A DNA stretch of 64,000 nt from Locusta migratoria (lineage: Eukaryota; Arthropoda; Insecta; Orthoptera; Acrididae). Made by a program: the position numbers and the translations under genes. Shown here one piece after another: positions 53,945-64,000 of this stretch (the first letter of the stretch is position 1; each line of letters opens with the position of its first letter). Under the pieces are notes generated by a model that ran no database searches, was not told where the DNA came from, and was given only the letters and a program-made list of their open reading frames with translations. The DNA lies in NCBI GenBank assembly GCA_026315105.1, contig CM048748.1, positions 23,898,078 through 23,962,077 on the forward strand. Reading direction: 5' to 3'.

Positions 53945-54212
53945 ACATTTACAAGGAGACCTCATGGGTATCGGATTTTAGAATTCCTTTGTGTGTGTGT
54001 GGTACGTGAACTTCAGAATTAAAATAACAATCAGCCCAAGCCATTCGACGCAATTCTCGAAAATTCTTGAGAAAACGACTTTGAAGTTTTGCAAGTAGAC
54101 GTGAGTACCAATAATTAAAACAACTGCAACATATGTCTGTGTAGGTTAGGTGATAGCGTTCTGGTCGCACAACCATGAAGTCAGTGGTTCGATTCCTGCA
54201 GTGGCAAACATT
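53945..54212 (+). repeat. SINE family S5, copy 1, tRNA-like part at the 3' side
   Basis: Matches the inverted complement of 55025-55285 across its length: CCAAGCCATTCGACGCAATT, CTCGAAAATTCTTGAG, then the tRNA-like TAGGTTAGGTGATAGCGTTC with B box GGTTCGATTCC. In this orientation the tRNA-like part comes last, so read conventionally the element may be tRNA-headed only if it is on the other strand. Confidence 0.65.
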
Positions 54213-54464
54213 TCTTTCGTTGTTTTTGAATGAAGTTATATAAAACTTTTTGGAAACTCTAATTCCAATTGTTGTGTCAGTTTTTGTTTATGTGTATGTA
54301 GACGAGCTGAACAATTTGTCGTCACCTAAAAGGATGGTTGAGTAGGATAGCTGTTTGGAAAGTCAATAGTAGCTACAGAGATGACTTTCCAAAAACACCG
54401 ACGTAGCTCTTGAAAAACTGAACAATTGAAGACTACCGTCGTTACCTATTAGTGAAGGCAATAA
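54213..54464. other. Spacer
   Basis: Nothing recognised. Confidence 0.4.
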
Positions 54465-54639
54465 AATGTTGTTCAAATGTTTGTCTATGGGACTTAAATA
54501 CGGGGTCATCAGTCCCTAAACTTACAAACTACTTACGAACTAGGACGGCACAAATATCCAGGCCCGAGGGGGGATTCGAACCCCCGACCATAGTGGTCGT
54601 GCAGATCGTGACTGGAGCGCCTCGGCCACCGCGGCCGGC
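54465..54639 (-). repeat. tRNA-derived SINE S1 type 2, 12-bp TSD
   Basis: Minus copy with a short internal deletion at the 3' end (TTTGTCTATGGGACTT). Head CCGGCCGCGGTGGCCGAGG, B box GGTTCGAATCCCCC. TGAAGGCAATAA is exact at 54453-54464 and 54640-54651. Confidence 0.95.
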
Positions 54640-54784
54640 TGAAGGCAATAACTGTAAAAAAATGCAACTTAACTTTTAGATTGATACCATCATTATTAAC
54701 AACCTTTTATAAAACTTAGAAAATCAGGAATAAAAATATTGCATATTTAGTAAAAATTGCAATTAGATACTAAAATTGTGTAAG

Positions 54785-54990
54785 GCGCGGCAGAACAGCC
54801 GTGCGTACTAAGGCGCCCTGCTGTGGTGCGCGCGGCCGTTCGCCGTCGGGGGTTCGAGTCCTCCCTTGAGCTTGGGTGTTTGTGTTGTCCTTAGCGTAAG
54901 TTACTTTAGTATAAGCAGTTTGTAAGCTTTGGGACTAATGACCACTCTAGTTAAGTCCCTTAGATATACAAACATTTGAACTTTTTTTTT
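54785..54990 (+). repeat. tRNA-derived SINE S1, intermediate head
   Basis: GCGCGGCAGAACAGCCGTGC, then CGCCGTCGGGGGTTCGAGTC (B box), GTTGTCCTTAGCGTAAG and the end ACAAACATTTGAAC plus T9. The head has type 1 and type 3 features. Confidence 0.88.
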
Positions 54991-55024
54991 GTATTTAAGT
55001 AATACAACGAAAAAAATAAAGAAT

Positions 55025-55285
55025 GTGACACTGCAAGGTTCGAACCAACGAACTTACGTTTGTAAGGCTGGAACGCTACGACCTCAGCTACACCGACGGA
55101 TGCTGCAACTGGTTACATTATTCGTACTTACGTGTACTTCCAAAACTTGAAAGTCGATTTTTTCGAGAATTCTTTTAGAGTTGCGTCGAATGGCTTTGGG
55201 CGATTGTTATTTATGTTCCGAATTTCACCTGCCATATATACATAAACAATTCTAAAATATGATATCCAAGTGGTCTTCTTGTTAG
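55025..55285 (-). repeat. SINE family S5, copy 2 (inverted relative to copy 1)
   Basis: On + the tRNA-like part comes first as a complement (GCAAGGTTCGAACCAACGAA is the B-box side; GACCTCAGCTACACCGACGG the acceptor side), then GAATTCTTTTAGAGTTGCGT and CGAATGGCTTTGGGCGATTG, the body shared with copy 1. The pair forms diverged inverted repeats about 0.8 kb apart. Confidence 0.65.
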
Positions 55286-56159
55286 TTATGAATTATATAA
55301 ATGCGTATCAGAACGGTGTCAAGTGTTTTGTGTGGCACATAAACATAAGTCATTGAGTTAATTCAGAGCACAAAGGTATCACATCAATTAAGAAATGACC
55401 AGACTAATTCATTAATTTAATGTAAATTTGCGTGAAAATGAAGAGACAGAGTTAATTGTAAGTGAAGATAGGCAATAGTGGCGCAGGTCGTGTCATAATT
55501 TAATAAAAATATCATTTAAATTTATGGATTTGAATACTAAATAAAACATCAATATCGTCTAAGATACAAAGTATTTAGCGTAGATCTCGGCTTTTGCGCC
55601 CTCAATAACTTTTTATTCTAGCGCAGCCGCGCATCTCCGTCGTTTGCATCGGTGCACCTGTAGATCAGTATAGATCTGTTCTATTGTTTACTGGCAGGAA
55701 CCTTTTTCTGATTGCATATGAGCGTCTAATGTTAGTGCTTAGATGTATGACTGCTGTTTCCGTCATCTCGATACGCTTTCGTGCAAGTTGCGTATTGTTG
55801 CGAACACATTATTGTGTTCTCTTAGATGTGAGTGTGTGCAATTTTCAGCTCTCGGCAGCTTCTGTGGTATTCTTCATTCTGTTCCTCTTCTTACAGCAGT
55901 AGGACGAGTCACAGGATGCCTGAAATTCTGAAAACTTAAAAACTATGGTGTTGAGGTGCTGTAGACACATGTGCAGCATAAAGCTAGTGTAAATTTGATC
56001 TTCTGTTTGAGAACCGTTCTTCGAACTCATCTTCGTGACTATTTTTGAAATAAGGTTCTTGCCTATCTTCAAATGCACTCTGTCATTCAGGTGATCGGAA
56101 ATATGTTCTGATTTTTATAATTTTTCAAACTTTTTGTTTATTGTGGCTATGTAGACTTC
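55286..56159. other. Spacer, nothing recognised
   Basis: No gene or recognised repeat. Confidence 0.45.
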
Positions 56160-57330
56160 CCCGGCATATTAATTCTTCACTGGTTTCCAGCCGTATCTTT
56201 CTGTCACCTGAACACAATATTTCTGCGGTCCAGCTGGCCGCCATCATCAGGTGAGGAAGCTAAGCCGCTCTCGCCGTGACTGAGGGAAACTGTGGAACGG
56301 CTGGCTCTATATACGCAACGAAAATACGAAGGCGCATGCGCTAAGTACAGAGGGCGCGAGATTACACGGAAAAAGTGAAGCCAGCAAAATGTGCATTCCG
56401 GCATTTGTTTGTGCTCAAAAAATTGGTCGTACTATGTAGTAAAGTACTTCTAGTCGTTGAAATGTATGTAATATCTAATTTAGTGCTTTACGTAAAGAGG
56501 GCAATATTCACACAGGATTTTAAGCGATTAATCCTTGTTTTGGGCACAAAAACATGGCCCCCGTGGCTTTAACCAATGTCTGTTCTCAACATAGATAACG
56601 CCACCTCTCTAGATTCTAACCTCCTTGGTAGCTGCTGACCCCTGGAGCGAGAGAATTTGCAGCGCCTCCAGTGGTGGGTACTGTCATAAACGATGGATCA
56701 TTATAGATTGTCATTCGTTGCTATTTGATGCCGATGCCGATGTTTCTTTAGGTCTGATAACACAGGTTTCCACGATTTATTCAGGAAATAACCACTGTCA
56801 CGATTAATTGTTATCTGTTATTCTGATTTCAATTGATTCTTTCAAAATACAATCCCAGTAATGTGAGGTGTTTGCAACAACTTGTGTCTCGTCGTATAGC
56901 ATCCTGTGTCCCTCTGACAGACAGTGTTCAGCCACCGCAAATTTTTCAGGCTGCGTCAGTCGCGTATGGCGGTGATGTTCAACACATCTGTCACTGACTC
57001 TACGAACAGTCTGTCCAATGTATGTTTTGCCGCACTCACAAGGTATTTTATAAACGCCAGGTTTTATTAGGCCTAAATCATCTTTAACAGAGCCAAGAAG
57101 TGCTCTAGTCTTAATTGACAGACAAAAATACACTTTATTTTGTGTTTCTTCAAAATCCTTCCTATCTTGGCAGACACGTTACCAGCATAAGGAAGGAAAG
57201 CAACAGAACTGGAAGTGTCTTCAGCTGGTTAACATGGTGGTGTTTATTACTTGTAGCTTGTGTAAATTTTTCTGTAAGATGTTTACTAATTTTATGATTT
57301 GCTCTTTTTGTAACAAAGTGCTTCTATCCT
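56160..57330 (-). mobile_element. Penelope-like element PLE2, 5' truncated
   Basis: Minus strand: the C-terminal part of a Penelope RT-endonuclease (57330-56804) and a downstream terminal repeat around 56160-56300 with GCTGGCCGCCATCATCAGG and TTTCTGCGGTCCAGC, the hairpin style of Penelope LTR-like repeats. A 400-bp non-coding stretch separates the two. The RT core is missing. Penelope elements are a separate retroelement class whose nuclease is GIY-YIG. Confidence 0.78.
56804..57133 (-). pseudogene. GIY-YIG endonuclease domain of PLE2
   Basis: Open over 109 codons. GVYKIPCECGKTYIGQT carries the GIY-like GVY and the YIG; RRVSDRC carries the conserved Arg; EHHRHTRL follows, then AVAEHCLSEGH with the conserved Glu/His, and SIEIR near the end. 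All signature residues of the Penelope-type GIY-YIG fold are visible, including the CxC insert (CEC). Upstream linker AFLPYAGNVSAKIGRILKK can be read in shifted frames near 57200, showing frameshifts. No complete protein. Confidence 0.82.
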
Positions 57331-57576
57331 GTTAAACCAATCAGGCGGTTGGCTAGACTTAGACACATGTGGACTAGCAACCGATCATTTAACGTTTACA
57401 GTATGCTCACGGTATGCGGAATATTTTCTATCTGTTGCGTGTCCATGTTTAAGTTTGGAAGTGTCACGGTATTGTCTGCCTACAAGTTAGTTTTGTCTGT
57501 TTTCGTTACGTTAGCCTGGCTCCTAGTCTTCACCATAATAAAAGAGTATTTAACTGAATACTGGATGCTTTCCTAA
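57298..57576 (+). other. Unrecognised frame with two hydrophobic segments
   Basis: Ninety-two codons between stops. Two strongly hydrophobic stretches (VYSMLTVCGIFSICCVSMF and VLSVFVTLAWLLVFTII) separated by a short polar turn could be membrane helices. It has no ATG upstream of an internal Met, no recognisable splice sites and no familiar motif. It may be a receptor-like exon or chance in AT-rich DNA. No function assigned. Confidence 0.18.
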
Positions 57577-58856
57577 CACTGTTTGAATTTTGAAAGGCAA
57601 AATCCATATATTAATCCCATTAAATGCAAGTCTGACAAGATGGTGCAATGGCAAGCGAAAGACGGTAAGTGACCAATAATTAGCTTTCGGTCATATTAAT
57701 GCACACGCAATAATCACGCACGAACTTACTAAATTCCCTAAATAAATTGCGACTGCTGTCGAGATAATGAAAAATGAAAAAGAAGTTGGCATTGGACCTA
57801 GCGACAGAACAGGAGAGATACTACAAGCAGATACAAGGCAATGACGAATTGGTAGTGTTTTACCTTTAAGAAACGATTGCTGACGTTGTAGCAATTTTGA
57901 GTCTAATGCTCCTTTACATTGCAATAAAATTTCTTTCTCATGATTACAATAGGTTCTTCTTTCAGGTGCTCTTTCAATAGTTGGCAGGATACACGAAAGA
58001 ACAGAATAAGTAATCAGTGCATCGTATTGCAAACTCATACTGACATTGCAACAAAATTTATTAAAATTTCGCTAAATATTGCAGATGATTTCTATAAATT
58101 CATATAGTCCTGATATGGTCGCCAATTTTTATAATGCTACTGCCGTGTTCATTGCAGATGATTGAAGGTTAATTTTTGATTTGATAGGAAAAATTTCTAA
58201 GTCTGGGTTTGGGATAAAATGTAAAAATAAATAAATAAAATAAAACAAGATCAAAATAAATAAAAATTGTAAGAAATATTCCGTTAAGCAGAATGTGAGG
58301 GCAAGTATGGAATAAATATGTACTTCAGAAAAATTTTAAAATTACTTGGTGTTTTTTGGTGACAGCTAACACTATTAAAAGTGACGGAGTTCACAATATT
58401 CTCAATATTCAACTCTAACTGATGGTTTATCTGTAATAAAATAAATCTAGGTAGGCAAAGCACCGTCATGTGATGTATTTTGACCAGTAATACTATCGTC
58501 TTTCGTGCAGTTGACTTTGAGCTGAATTTTTGTCAAAGTCGCCACCGAAAAATTCGGAAAAAATTGAAACTGTTATATGTCGGACTTCGATTGTAAGGCA
58601 AACAGAAAAAACATTTTACCACAATTAAGAAAAAAAGCTGACTTCAGTGAAAGTTTTCAGTCACAACATTGACACCACGAAATAAAAGTTAGTCCTAATG
58701 GTGTCCAAACCCATTGCTTAATTTATGCGGCTGGAATTACTCCGCCAGTCATCGTTTTTAGGAACTTGAAAAATAAGTACAGTTTCTTGTCAAATTTATT
58801 TCAATAAATAACATCACCATACTGACCTAATTTTATAATGAAAACAGTTTCGTACG
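57577..58856. other. AT-rich spacer, nothing recognised
   Basis: No gene or recognised repeat. A 115-codon minus frame (57691-58038) has no familiar motif. Confidence 0.45.
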
Positions 58857-59570
58857 GAGGATTAAGTCAGACAAAAAAAGTCGAACGCTGTGCGCTCTTT
58901 CATCCTGAAGAATAAGGGAAGGCTGATGTAGGATCAGAGATGAACGTGAGAGAGAAAGGAGCTCTGTGATTAAATATATCTCAGGTTTTCAGACTTGGGC
59001 TCTGTTCGCCGTGTTGCTTCAGTCTGTACGGACCCTAATCTCTCTGAGCTTACGTTTGTGGTATTCATGCGCAATGTCGGTTTGTGGTTGTAGAAGCTTC
59101 CTGCAGTCCGCTTCAAATTCCGGACCGCTAAATTTTTTAACAGTATTTCTCGGAAAGTACGCCCCTTTCCTCCAGGGCTCCCATTCGGGTTCCCACGCTT
59201 CTGAGTGACACTCGTGCTTTAATCGAACCTAACGGCGAGCTTCTGAATTACTTCTATATCTTCCTCAAAAAGTCGCCAAGTGTTTTATATGCGGTCTCCG
59301 TTTGTGACGAATCACATCTTCGCAAAATTGTCTCAATAAATCGAAGTGCACCGTCCGTATTGCCAACGATTGTCCTTACATGCTCGTTCCATTTCATATG
59401 GCTGTTCGGCGTTACGCCTACATCTTTAATCGACGCGACTCTGTTAAGCATTTACTACTAATGCTGTATTTGCCTGGTATTCCTGCGTTAAATCTAATAA
59501 ATGGCCTCCATTTTTTTTTGTCCTCTATCACCACCCCAAAATGATGAACGGTGACTGGATCGAGGCCTTT
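58857..59570 (-). mobile_element. LINE F copy F3, thumb and 3' region, minus strand
   Basis: Minus strand from 59451: RVASIKDVGVTPNSHMKWNE, HVRTIVGNTDGALRFIETIL and RRCDSSQTETAYKTL, the RT thumb of Jockey-like LINEs. 59570-59500 holds linker-like sequence (VTVHHFGVVIEDKK, like the linker of A6), so the RT palm between them is deleted. 59010-59250 is C-terminal/3' UTR sequence (TTTCCTCCAGGGCTCCCATT on +), and 58857-58975 is repeat G. No catalytic part remains. Confidence 0.65.
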
Positions 59571-59619
59571 TTACATAACAATATGTTTCTGTAAAGTGTG
59601 ACTGTGGTCGTTATCGTAT

Positions 59620-59655
59620 GATTCGCGCATCGATCTATCTAGAGATGCGCGAATC
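59620..59655. repeat. Short palindrome with GATGCGCGAATC arms
   Basis: GATTCGCGCATC, a 12-bp centre, GATGCGCGAATC; both arms exact. Could be the fused ends of a hAT-like element (AGAGATGCGCGA resembles hAT termini) or a chance hairpin. Confidence 0.5.
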
Positions 59656-60903
59656 CCTACTAACTTTTGGCGGATTTTGTAGCATTACATTTTATATTTT
59701 CTTTTATTAAAATTATGTCTGCGACGCATTTCGCTAGCATCCAATATCTCTGCCAGTAAATATTTGATTATTTTGTTTCATAAGAGACTTTCAAATTTTT
59801 TCAACGAGCTGGTAAGAAAATGGAATCGCTTGTCGTTTTTAATTTTCGTAATGTTAAATAGATCGGACGTCTCTTGATCTCTCCACATTGATAATGAAAC
59901 TGTGAGCTATAAAAACAATTAATTGTAATAAATTCAGTAATTCGTTTGAAATTAATACTTTATTTAAATGGAGATTTTTCCCCATATTTCATTTTTTTTT
60001 AAATCTTTGTTTCCAGGATAATTCGTAAAATGGTGCTTGGCCATTGTTGTAAATTGCTTCGCGATTGTGGAAGAACATTCCAGACGCGAATTTCACTTAC
60101 ACATTCTTTGTGTTGAATTTTGTTTCAATGCCTGCAATAATTCTTCTTTTCGTTATTACAGTAAAGAAGAAATTAATTATTCTGTACAGTTTCGACTCCA
60201 GTCTGATGACTCCAATCTGTGTTCTCCTGCCAGGTAAAAAACGGATTCCACGACTTTCTTTTGTAAGGTTGCTTTCTGGTGTTGTCTGTATGCTAACCAC
60301 TATTACCGCTAAATACTGATGGTGGAATCTTTAATGTTTTTCTCAGTGTCTCTATCTTTTCAAAATTAATATTCATTGTAATATTTCACAGGTTTCTAAA
60401 TTTTATTAACGGTACTTAACTTTAATCTTGACGACAACACCAGCTAAAAAGAAAAAGTATCATTACAATTCGATTTACTACGCCTTTTAGAACCGAGAGT
60501 GCAATTGCCTTCGCTTTCTCAGCTCTTTCGAATATTATTGTTGAACCACCGTCAGTGTTTCCAAAACTTAAACCACTTTTGTTGCCACGTATTGCTCCAG
60601 CGCTTTATTTACAATACACTTAAATTTTCCCATAATTTCTTTACATCCACCTTACTTGAAAAAAATCCGTGCACTCATATCTTAAGCGGGGCACTAACAA
60701 TTATTTATCTGCTCTTTCTAGCACAAACACTCTCCTAGCCTTGTTGACCCAGTTAATAACTGATCACTAACCTCTGACTCTACAGTGACATCATTGACAA
60801 GATCTGGCTTGTTTGTAGCTACGGTCTAAAATACTTCCATTGCGTGGGGGCTGATGATTTAGCTGTGCAAAGCAGTGCTTTGAAAACGTGTTCAAGATAA
60901 GTT
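59656..60903. other. AT-rich spacer, nothing recognised
   Basis: Several short frames, none with a family resemblance. No repeat recognised. Confidence 0.45.
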
Positions 60904-61089
60904 GCCGGCCGCGGTGGCCGCGGGGACTGAGGCGCTCCAGTCACGGTCTGCACGGCCACTACGGTCGGGGGTTCGAATCCCCCCTCGGGGGGGATAGTAT
61001 AAGGTAGTTCGTAAGTAGTTTGTAAGTTTAGGGACTGATGACCCCGTAGTTAAGTCCCATAAGCTTAACAAACATTTGAACATTTAAAC
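60904..61089 (+). repeat. tRNA-derived SINE S1 type 2
   Basis: Plus full copy: GCCGGCCGCGGTGGCCGCGG, B box GGTTCGAATCCCCC, a deletion just after the head (GGGGGGGATAGTATAAGG), and the common end ACAAACATTTGAACATTT. ATAAGTT at 60897-60903 and 61090-61096 is the likely 7-bp target duplication. Confidence 0.92.
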
Positions 61090-61096
61090 ATAAGTT

Positions 61097-61570
61097 AGTA
61101 AGACTGCTTGTCTGTCTATAGTGAACCTATTGACGCCCCAGTCTAAACTCGGCAGGTTAAAGTCGCAGCGAGTTAATAATGTATAGGTCGAGTACCTTTG
61201 CGGTACTGAGAATGAACTTTATTTCAACGTATGTGCATTGTGATACTAGAACAGGCGGGGGGGGGGGTAAAAACAACCAACCATTGATAACTTGATTTCG
61301 CCTGTTCCTGTTACACGCATCCAGAACACCTCACAATCACACTCGATTTCGACTTCAGTGGAAGCAATATTTTTGTCGACTGCCATGAACACACCCCATC
61401 CAGTAGTACCCTATACATCTTTGCGATGTACATTCTAGTCTTCGCTAAATATTTCGAAGCTTCCTACATTGGGATTCAGCCAAATCTCAATCCCGACGAT
61501 TATTTGAGAGTAACAAATCTCCGGCAATGCAGTAAATTTGCTTCTGTTGCTCTGCAAAATTTGCTACTAA
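61097..61570. other. Spacer
   Basis: A G run at 61256-61267; nothing else recognised. Confidence 0.45.
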
Positions 61571-62696
61571 TCTACAAATGTGAATGTCTGTTCGGTGTAC
61601 GCTTATCACGTCTGAACCACAAGACATAAAGAGCCAAATATTTGTACAGTTAGTAATGTCTACCCGGGGAAGGCTTTAGGCACAAGCCTATGGCGATCAG
61701 ATAGCTATTTATCTATATACATTAATGTGAATGTCTGTTCGGTGTACAGGTTTAGGCATGGTTTTATAGCGATCTAATAGATATTTAGTATTTGAAGAAT
61801 TTAACGCGAAAAGCGGAACAATAATTACTCTTTGAAAATTATATTTACTCTTTGAAAATGGTTTTATTGGTTGCATTGTTACGTGAGGGTTGATAATGAT
61901 AAAAGTGTGGAGTATATTGGGATGGAAAGTTATCGGTGTATATAAAATTCTACGTGTGTGTGTGTGGGTGTGTGTGGGTGTGTGTGTGTTAATTTTTACT
62001 CTGCAGCGACAACTACAGAACGCAAACGAATGGTTTGTGTGTAATTGTTGTCCGAAGTCTCCCGTTGTACACCATAGCAGTTCCATGCCGATAGCTATAA
62101 GAGGGTGGAAGATATAGTGGTTGAAAGTCGTCAAATTATTAAAAAAGAATTCGGACTGAAGGCCAGCGATGACGTTTGTGACTCTATAGCAAGGAGGTTA
62201 CATACAGCGAAACGTGATGCCAAAGACCATGTCTTTGGTCTATGCGTGCTACAATGTCTTCAGCTCTTTCTCTGTAAGGATAAGCAAACGAATAAGGAAA
62301 TATAAGAATAAATAAATAAAGCAGTAAAAAAGAAATTTCTTTTAATACATCTCTTTAAAAAATCGATTTGACGTTTCGCGCATTACATCAGGTAATCGAT
62401 CTGTGATATTATTACAATCATTATTGCTGAATTTCGTAATTGAATTCTTCGAAAGGAGTGCATTTTTACGTGTGATTTGATCTACACTACTTACTTTCCT
62501 AATAAAGGTAAATCATTAATTATTAAACACTTTACATAATTTTATTTTTTTAGTTGAATGTTGATTAAAAATGTTTGTTTCTAAAGAAGTTGTATTTCAT
62601 TTCATCCTTCAAAACCAGTCTCATAGCACACTACTGAATGATAGCTTATCTATCATAATCAACCAGCACGCGAGCGGAACCGCGGATTTAAGCTAG
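61571..62696 (+). mobile_element. Non-autonomous Helitron H3
   Basis: Starts TCTACAAATGTGAATGTC after a host A; ends CACGCGAGCGGAACCGCGG-ATTTAAG-CTAG before T. Shares the 5' region, internal repeat, GT tract (61953-61988), the CTGCAGCGACAACTACAGAA block and the SDDVCDSIARRL block with H1 and H2, and the 3' 300 bp with H2. Contains a 66-codon frame at 62105 that H1 and H2 have in broken form. No Rep/helicase. Confidence 0.87.
62105..62305 (+). other. Small open frame inside Helitron H3, possible captured fragment
   Basis: MEDIVVESRQIIKKEFGLKA, then SDDVCDSIARRLHTAKRDAK and LCVLQCLQLFLCKDK. H1 has the second half nearly unchanged at 10800-10943 but frameshifted ahead of it; H2 has lost the frame. 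The differences between H1 and H3 that I checked are mostly amino-acid-changing, which argues against selection. An upstream segment after TTTTTACTCTGCAG (splice-acceptor-like) reads QLQNANEWFVCNCCPKSP. Product unknown; it may descend from a captured host exon. Confidence 0.3.
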
Positions 62697-63039
62697 TATT
62701 TTAATATTCTCAGAGTCCTTCTAATGCGGCCTGATTTCACTGTCTGCATATCGACCTTTGAGTGTTTATCAGAAGTATCGCCTAGCCTAAGTAATCCCCA
62801 TGTTCACTCCACAAATTCTCTGTTACCCGAGTAGCTGCTTCCTTTGTGTAGTGCCTCCCTGATCTACCAATGGGATCCATAAATCTCACAACCGATAACG
62901 CAGATCCAGAAATCTGCAGCCATGACAGTCACAGAGTTGATGAATCCTTTCGATGAGACCCTCCACTCGGCTCCAAACCAAATGACCGTGATCCACTCTG
63001 GGAACAATGCTGCTAATAGAAAGCTTAATTAACAGGGTA
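62697..63039. other. Spacer
   Basis: Nothing recognised. Confidence 0.4.
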
Positions 63040-63140
63040 ATTGAATTTTCCGCCACCGGTCACAATGTCTATAGCTGTTAAAATTATTTTTAAACTACAT
63101 GTTTCGAGGCATGTGCCTCATCTTCAGGCTATTTGGCAAA
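63040..63140. repeat. Penelope-like terminal repeat fragment
   Basis: CTACATGTTTCGAGGCATGT, GCCTCATCTTCAGGCTATTT: a TTTCGAGGC...GCCTCATCTTCAGG hairpin in the style of the Penelope ends at 24600 and 56190. No nuclease or RT next to it. Confidence 0.45.
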
Positions 63141-64000
63141 CGCAAAACTATCGATACAGGTATATTACATTATATTCTTGCGATCTGTTGTAATAGACCT
63201 GTGAAAATAAGAATAAGACTTTTTGAGATGATGTCTCTGTGTCCTGAAATTCCGTTTGATTACGAAAGTTTATATTATTAACTCACTATATTTATGTAAA
63301 GCAGCAGCAACAGAAGAAGAATGCTAATTTGGCAACATACAGCAAGCACTTTCGCGAAGGTTATAGGCATATTACATCACAGTGAGAAACATAGTCCAGG
63401 AGTTATTTCGTCGTGAACAATGAGATACGTGAGAAACAGCCGCATTATGAGCGACGTTTAAATGTATTACAACTTTGCTACAGTTTCATTTTTGCCGATT
63501 ACAGAGCCATTTATCATGAAACGGAAAAGAAAGTTTCATGCGAAAGTACCTTTTTTTCCACGAAGACTCCAAATCTGTAATAAAAAGCAGGCTTTCCTAT
63601 AAAAGATTGCAAAGTTGCCTCCCACCACCCATCACGGTAGGGGGGGGGATGTCCCCCTCAACGCTTTAACATTTGCCGGTAACCGTTTCTTCGTTTGCTG
63701 CTAATTTCTTGAGATATTTGGCACGGTCACTATCAATATCTCGGAAACAGCGCAAGATATCGATTTTTTCCGTAGCATTTCTTTCTCGGTACAACCTTAG
63801 AAAGTGAGATAGTAGTTATAACCCAAGTTACAAACCCAGCATACGCAACAGGATCTATGTTAAGTATTCAATGGGCTTTCCACAGGGCATCTTACCACTG
63901 AATCGATGCAGAGTTTTCCTTGTGAGTACCCTGCTGTTAGATATATGTGGCACGCAGCTGAAGTAGAAGCATGCATCACGTCATGTGACAATGGCGGCGC
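63141..64000. other. Spacer to the window end, nothing recognised
   Basis: A G run at 63639-63650; no gene or repeat recognised. Confidence 0.45.

Noticed and set aside
55040..55100. Functional tRNA gene on the minus strand
   Set aside because: It is part of a repeat found again in inverted form at 54130-54200; stems are imperfect.
61709..62134. 141-codon minus frame in Helitron H3
   Set aside because: It runs through the GT microsatellite (Thr-His run) and the Helitron 5' repeat; not conserved in H2.

Overview
The window looks like intergenic DNA from a very large, repeat-rich insect genome. The repeats (class II tRNA-headed SINEs ending in AAACATTTGAACATT, LINE tails ending in ATGTAGATGTA, Tc1 ends starting CATTATGTGGTC) are ones I associate from memory with grasshoppers and locusts, most likely Schistocerca. 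That assignment is inference. I found no host gene I can defend. Almost every recognisable open frame is a broken piece of a transposable element, or lies in a microsatellite.

Layout. 1-3.8 kb: Jockey-like LINE (family A) split by a likely LTR-retrotransposon fragment. 4.3-9 kb: SINEs, two foldback repeats, a near-perfect palindrome and a 1.08-kb element with 19-bp terminal inverted repeats. 10.1-11.3 kb: non-autonomous Helitron H1. 12.7 kb: PIF/Harbinger transposase N-terminus. 13-16.8 kb: SINEs (one inside another) and a Tc1 remnant. 17-23.5 kb: three more family A copies, Helitron H4, and a three-layer nest (RTE-like LINE B2, containing antisense LINE A3, containing a 422-bp foldback with a 13-bp target duplication). 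24.2-25.6 kb: LINE E split by a Penelope-like element (PLE1). 26.1-27.6 kb: a Tc1 with a rearranged end, split by a SINE that is itself split by another SINE. 28.1-30.7 kb: two head-to-head LINE C remnants. 31.8-33.3 kb: LINE D1 (RTE-like), with the best-preserved coding frame of the window (367 codons). 33.5-37.5 kb: decayed LINEs carrying a piggyBac-like MITE and a SINE. 37.8-41 kb: repeats and a 680-bp foldback with a LINE end in its loop. 41.8-45.2 kb: Helitron end H5 and Helitron H2. 46.2-48.4 kb: LINE D2. 48.6-52.1 kb: nearly full-length RTE-like LINE B1 with an (ATG)n tail. 54-55.3 kb: SINEs. 56.2-57.3 kb: PLE2 with a GIY-YIG domain. 58.9-59.6 kb: LINE F. 61.6-62.7 kb: Helitron H3.

The genes do not form a pathway; they are successive layers of selfish elements. 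LINE machinery (A-F) presumably mobilised the SINEs. Tc1, Harbinger, piggyBac-like and Helitron pieces are mostly non-autonomous or dead. The least explained signal is a set of long foldback repeats, several carrying a TTCGGC...GCCATC-like motif that also occurs in the terminal repeats of the Penelope-like elements here. They may be snap-back derivatives of Penelope termini. All family names rest on motif recognition by eye, without database searches.
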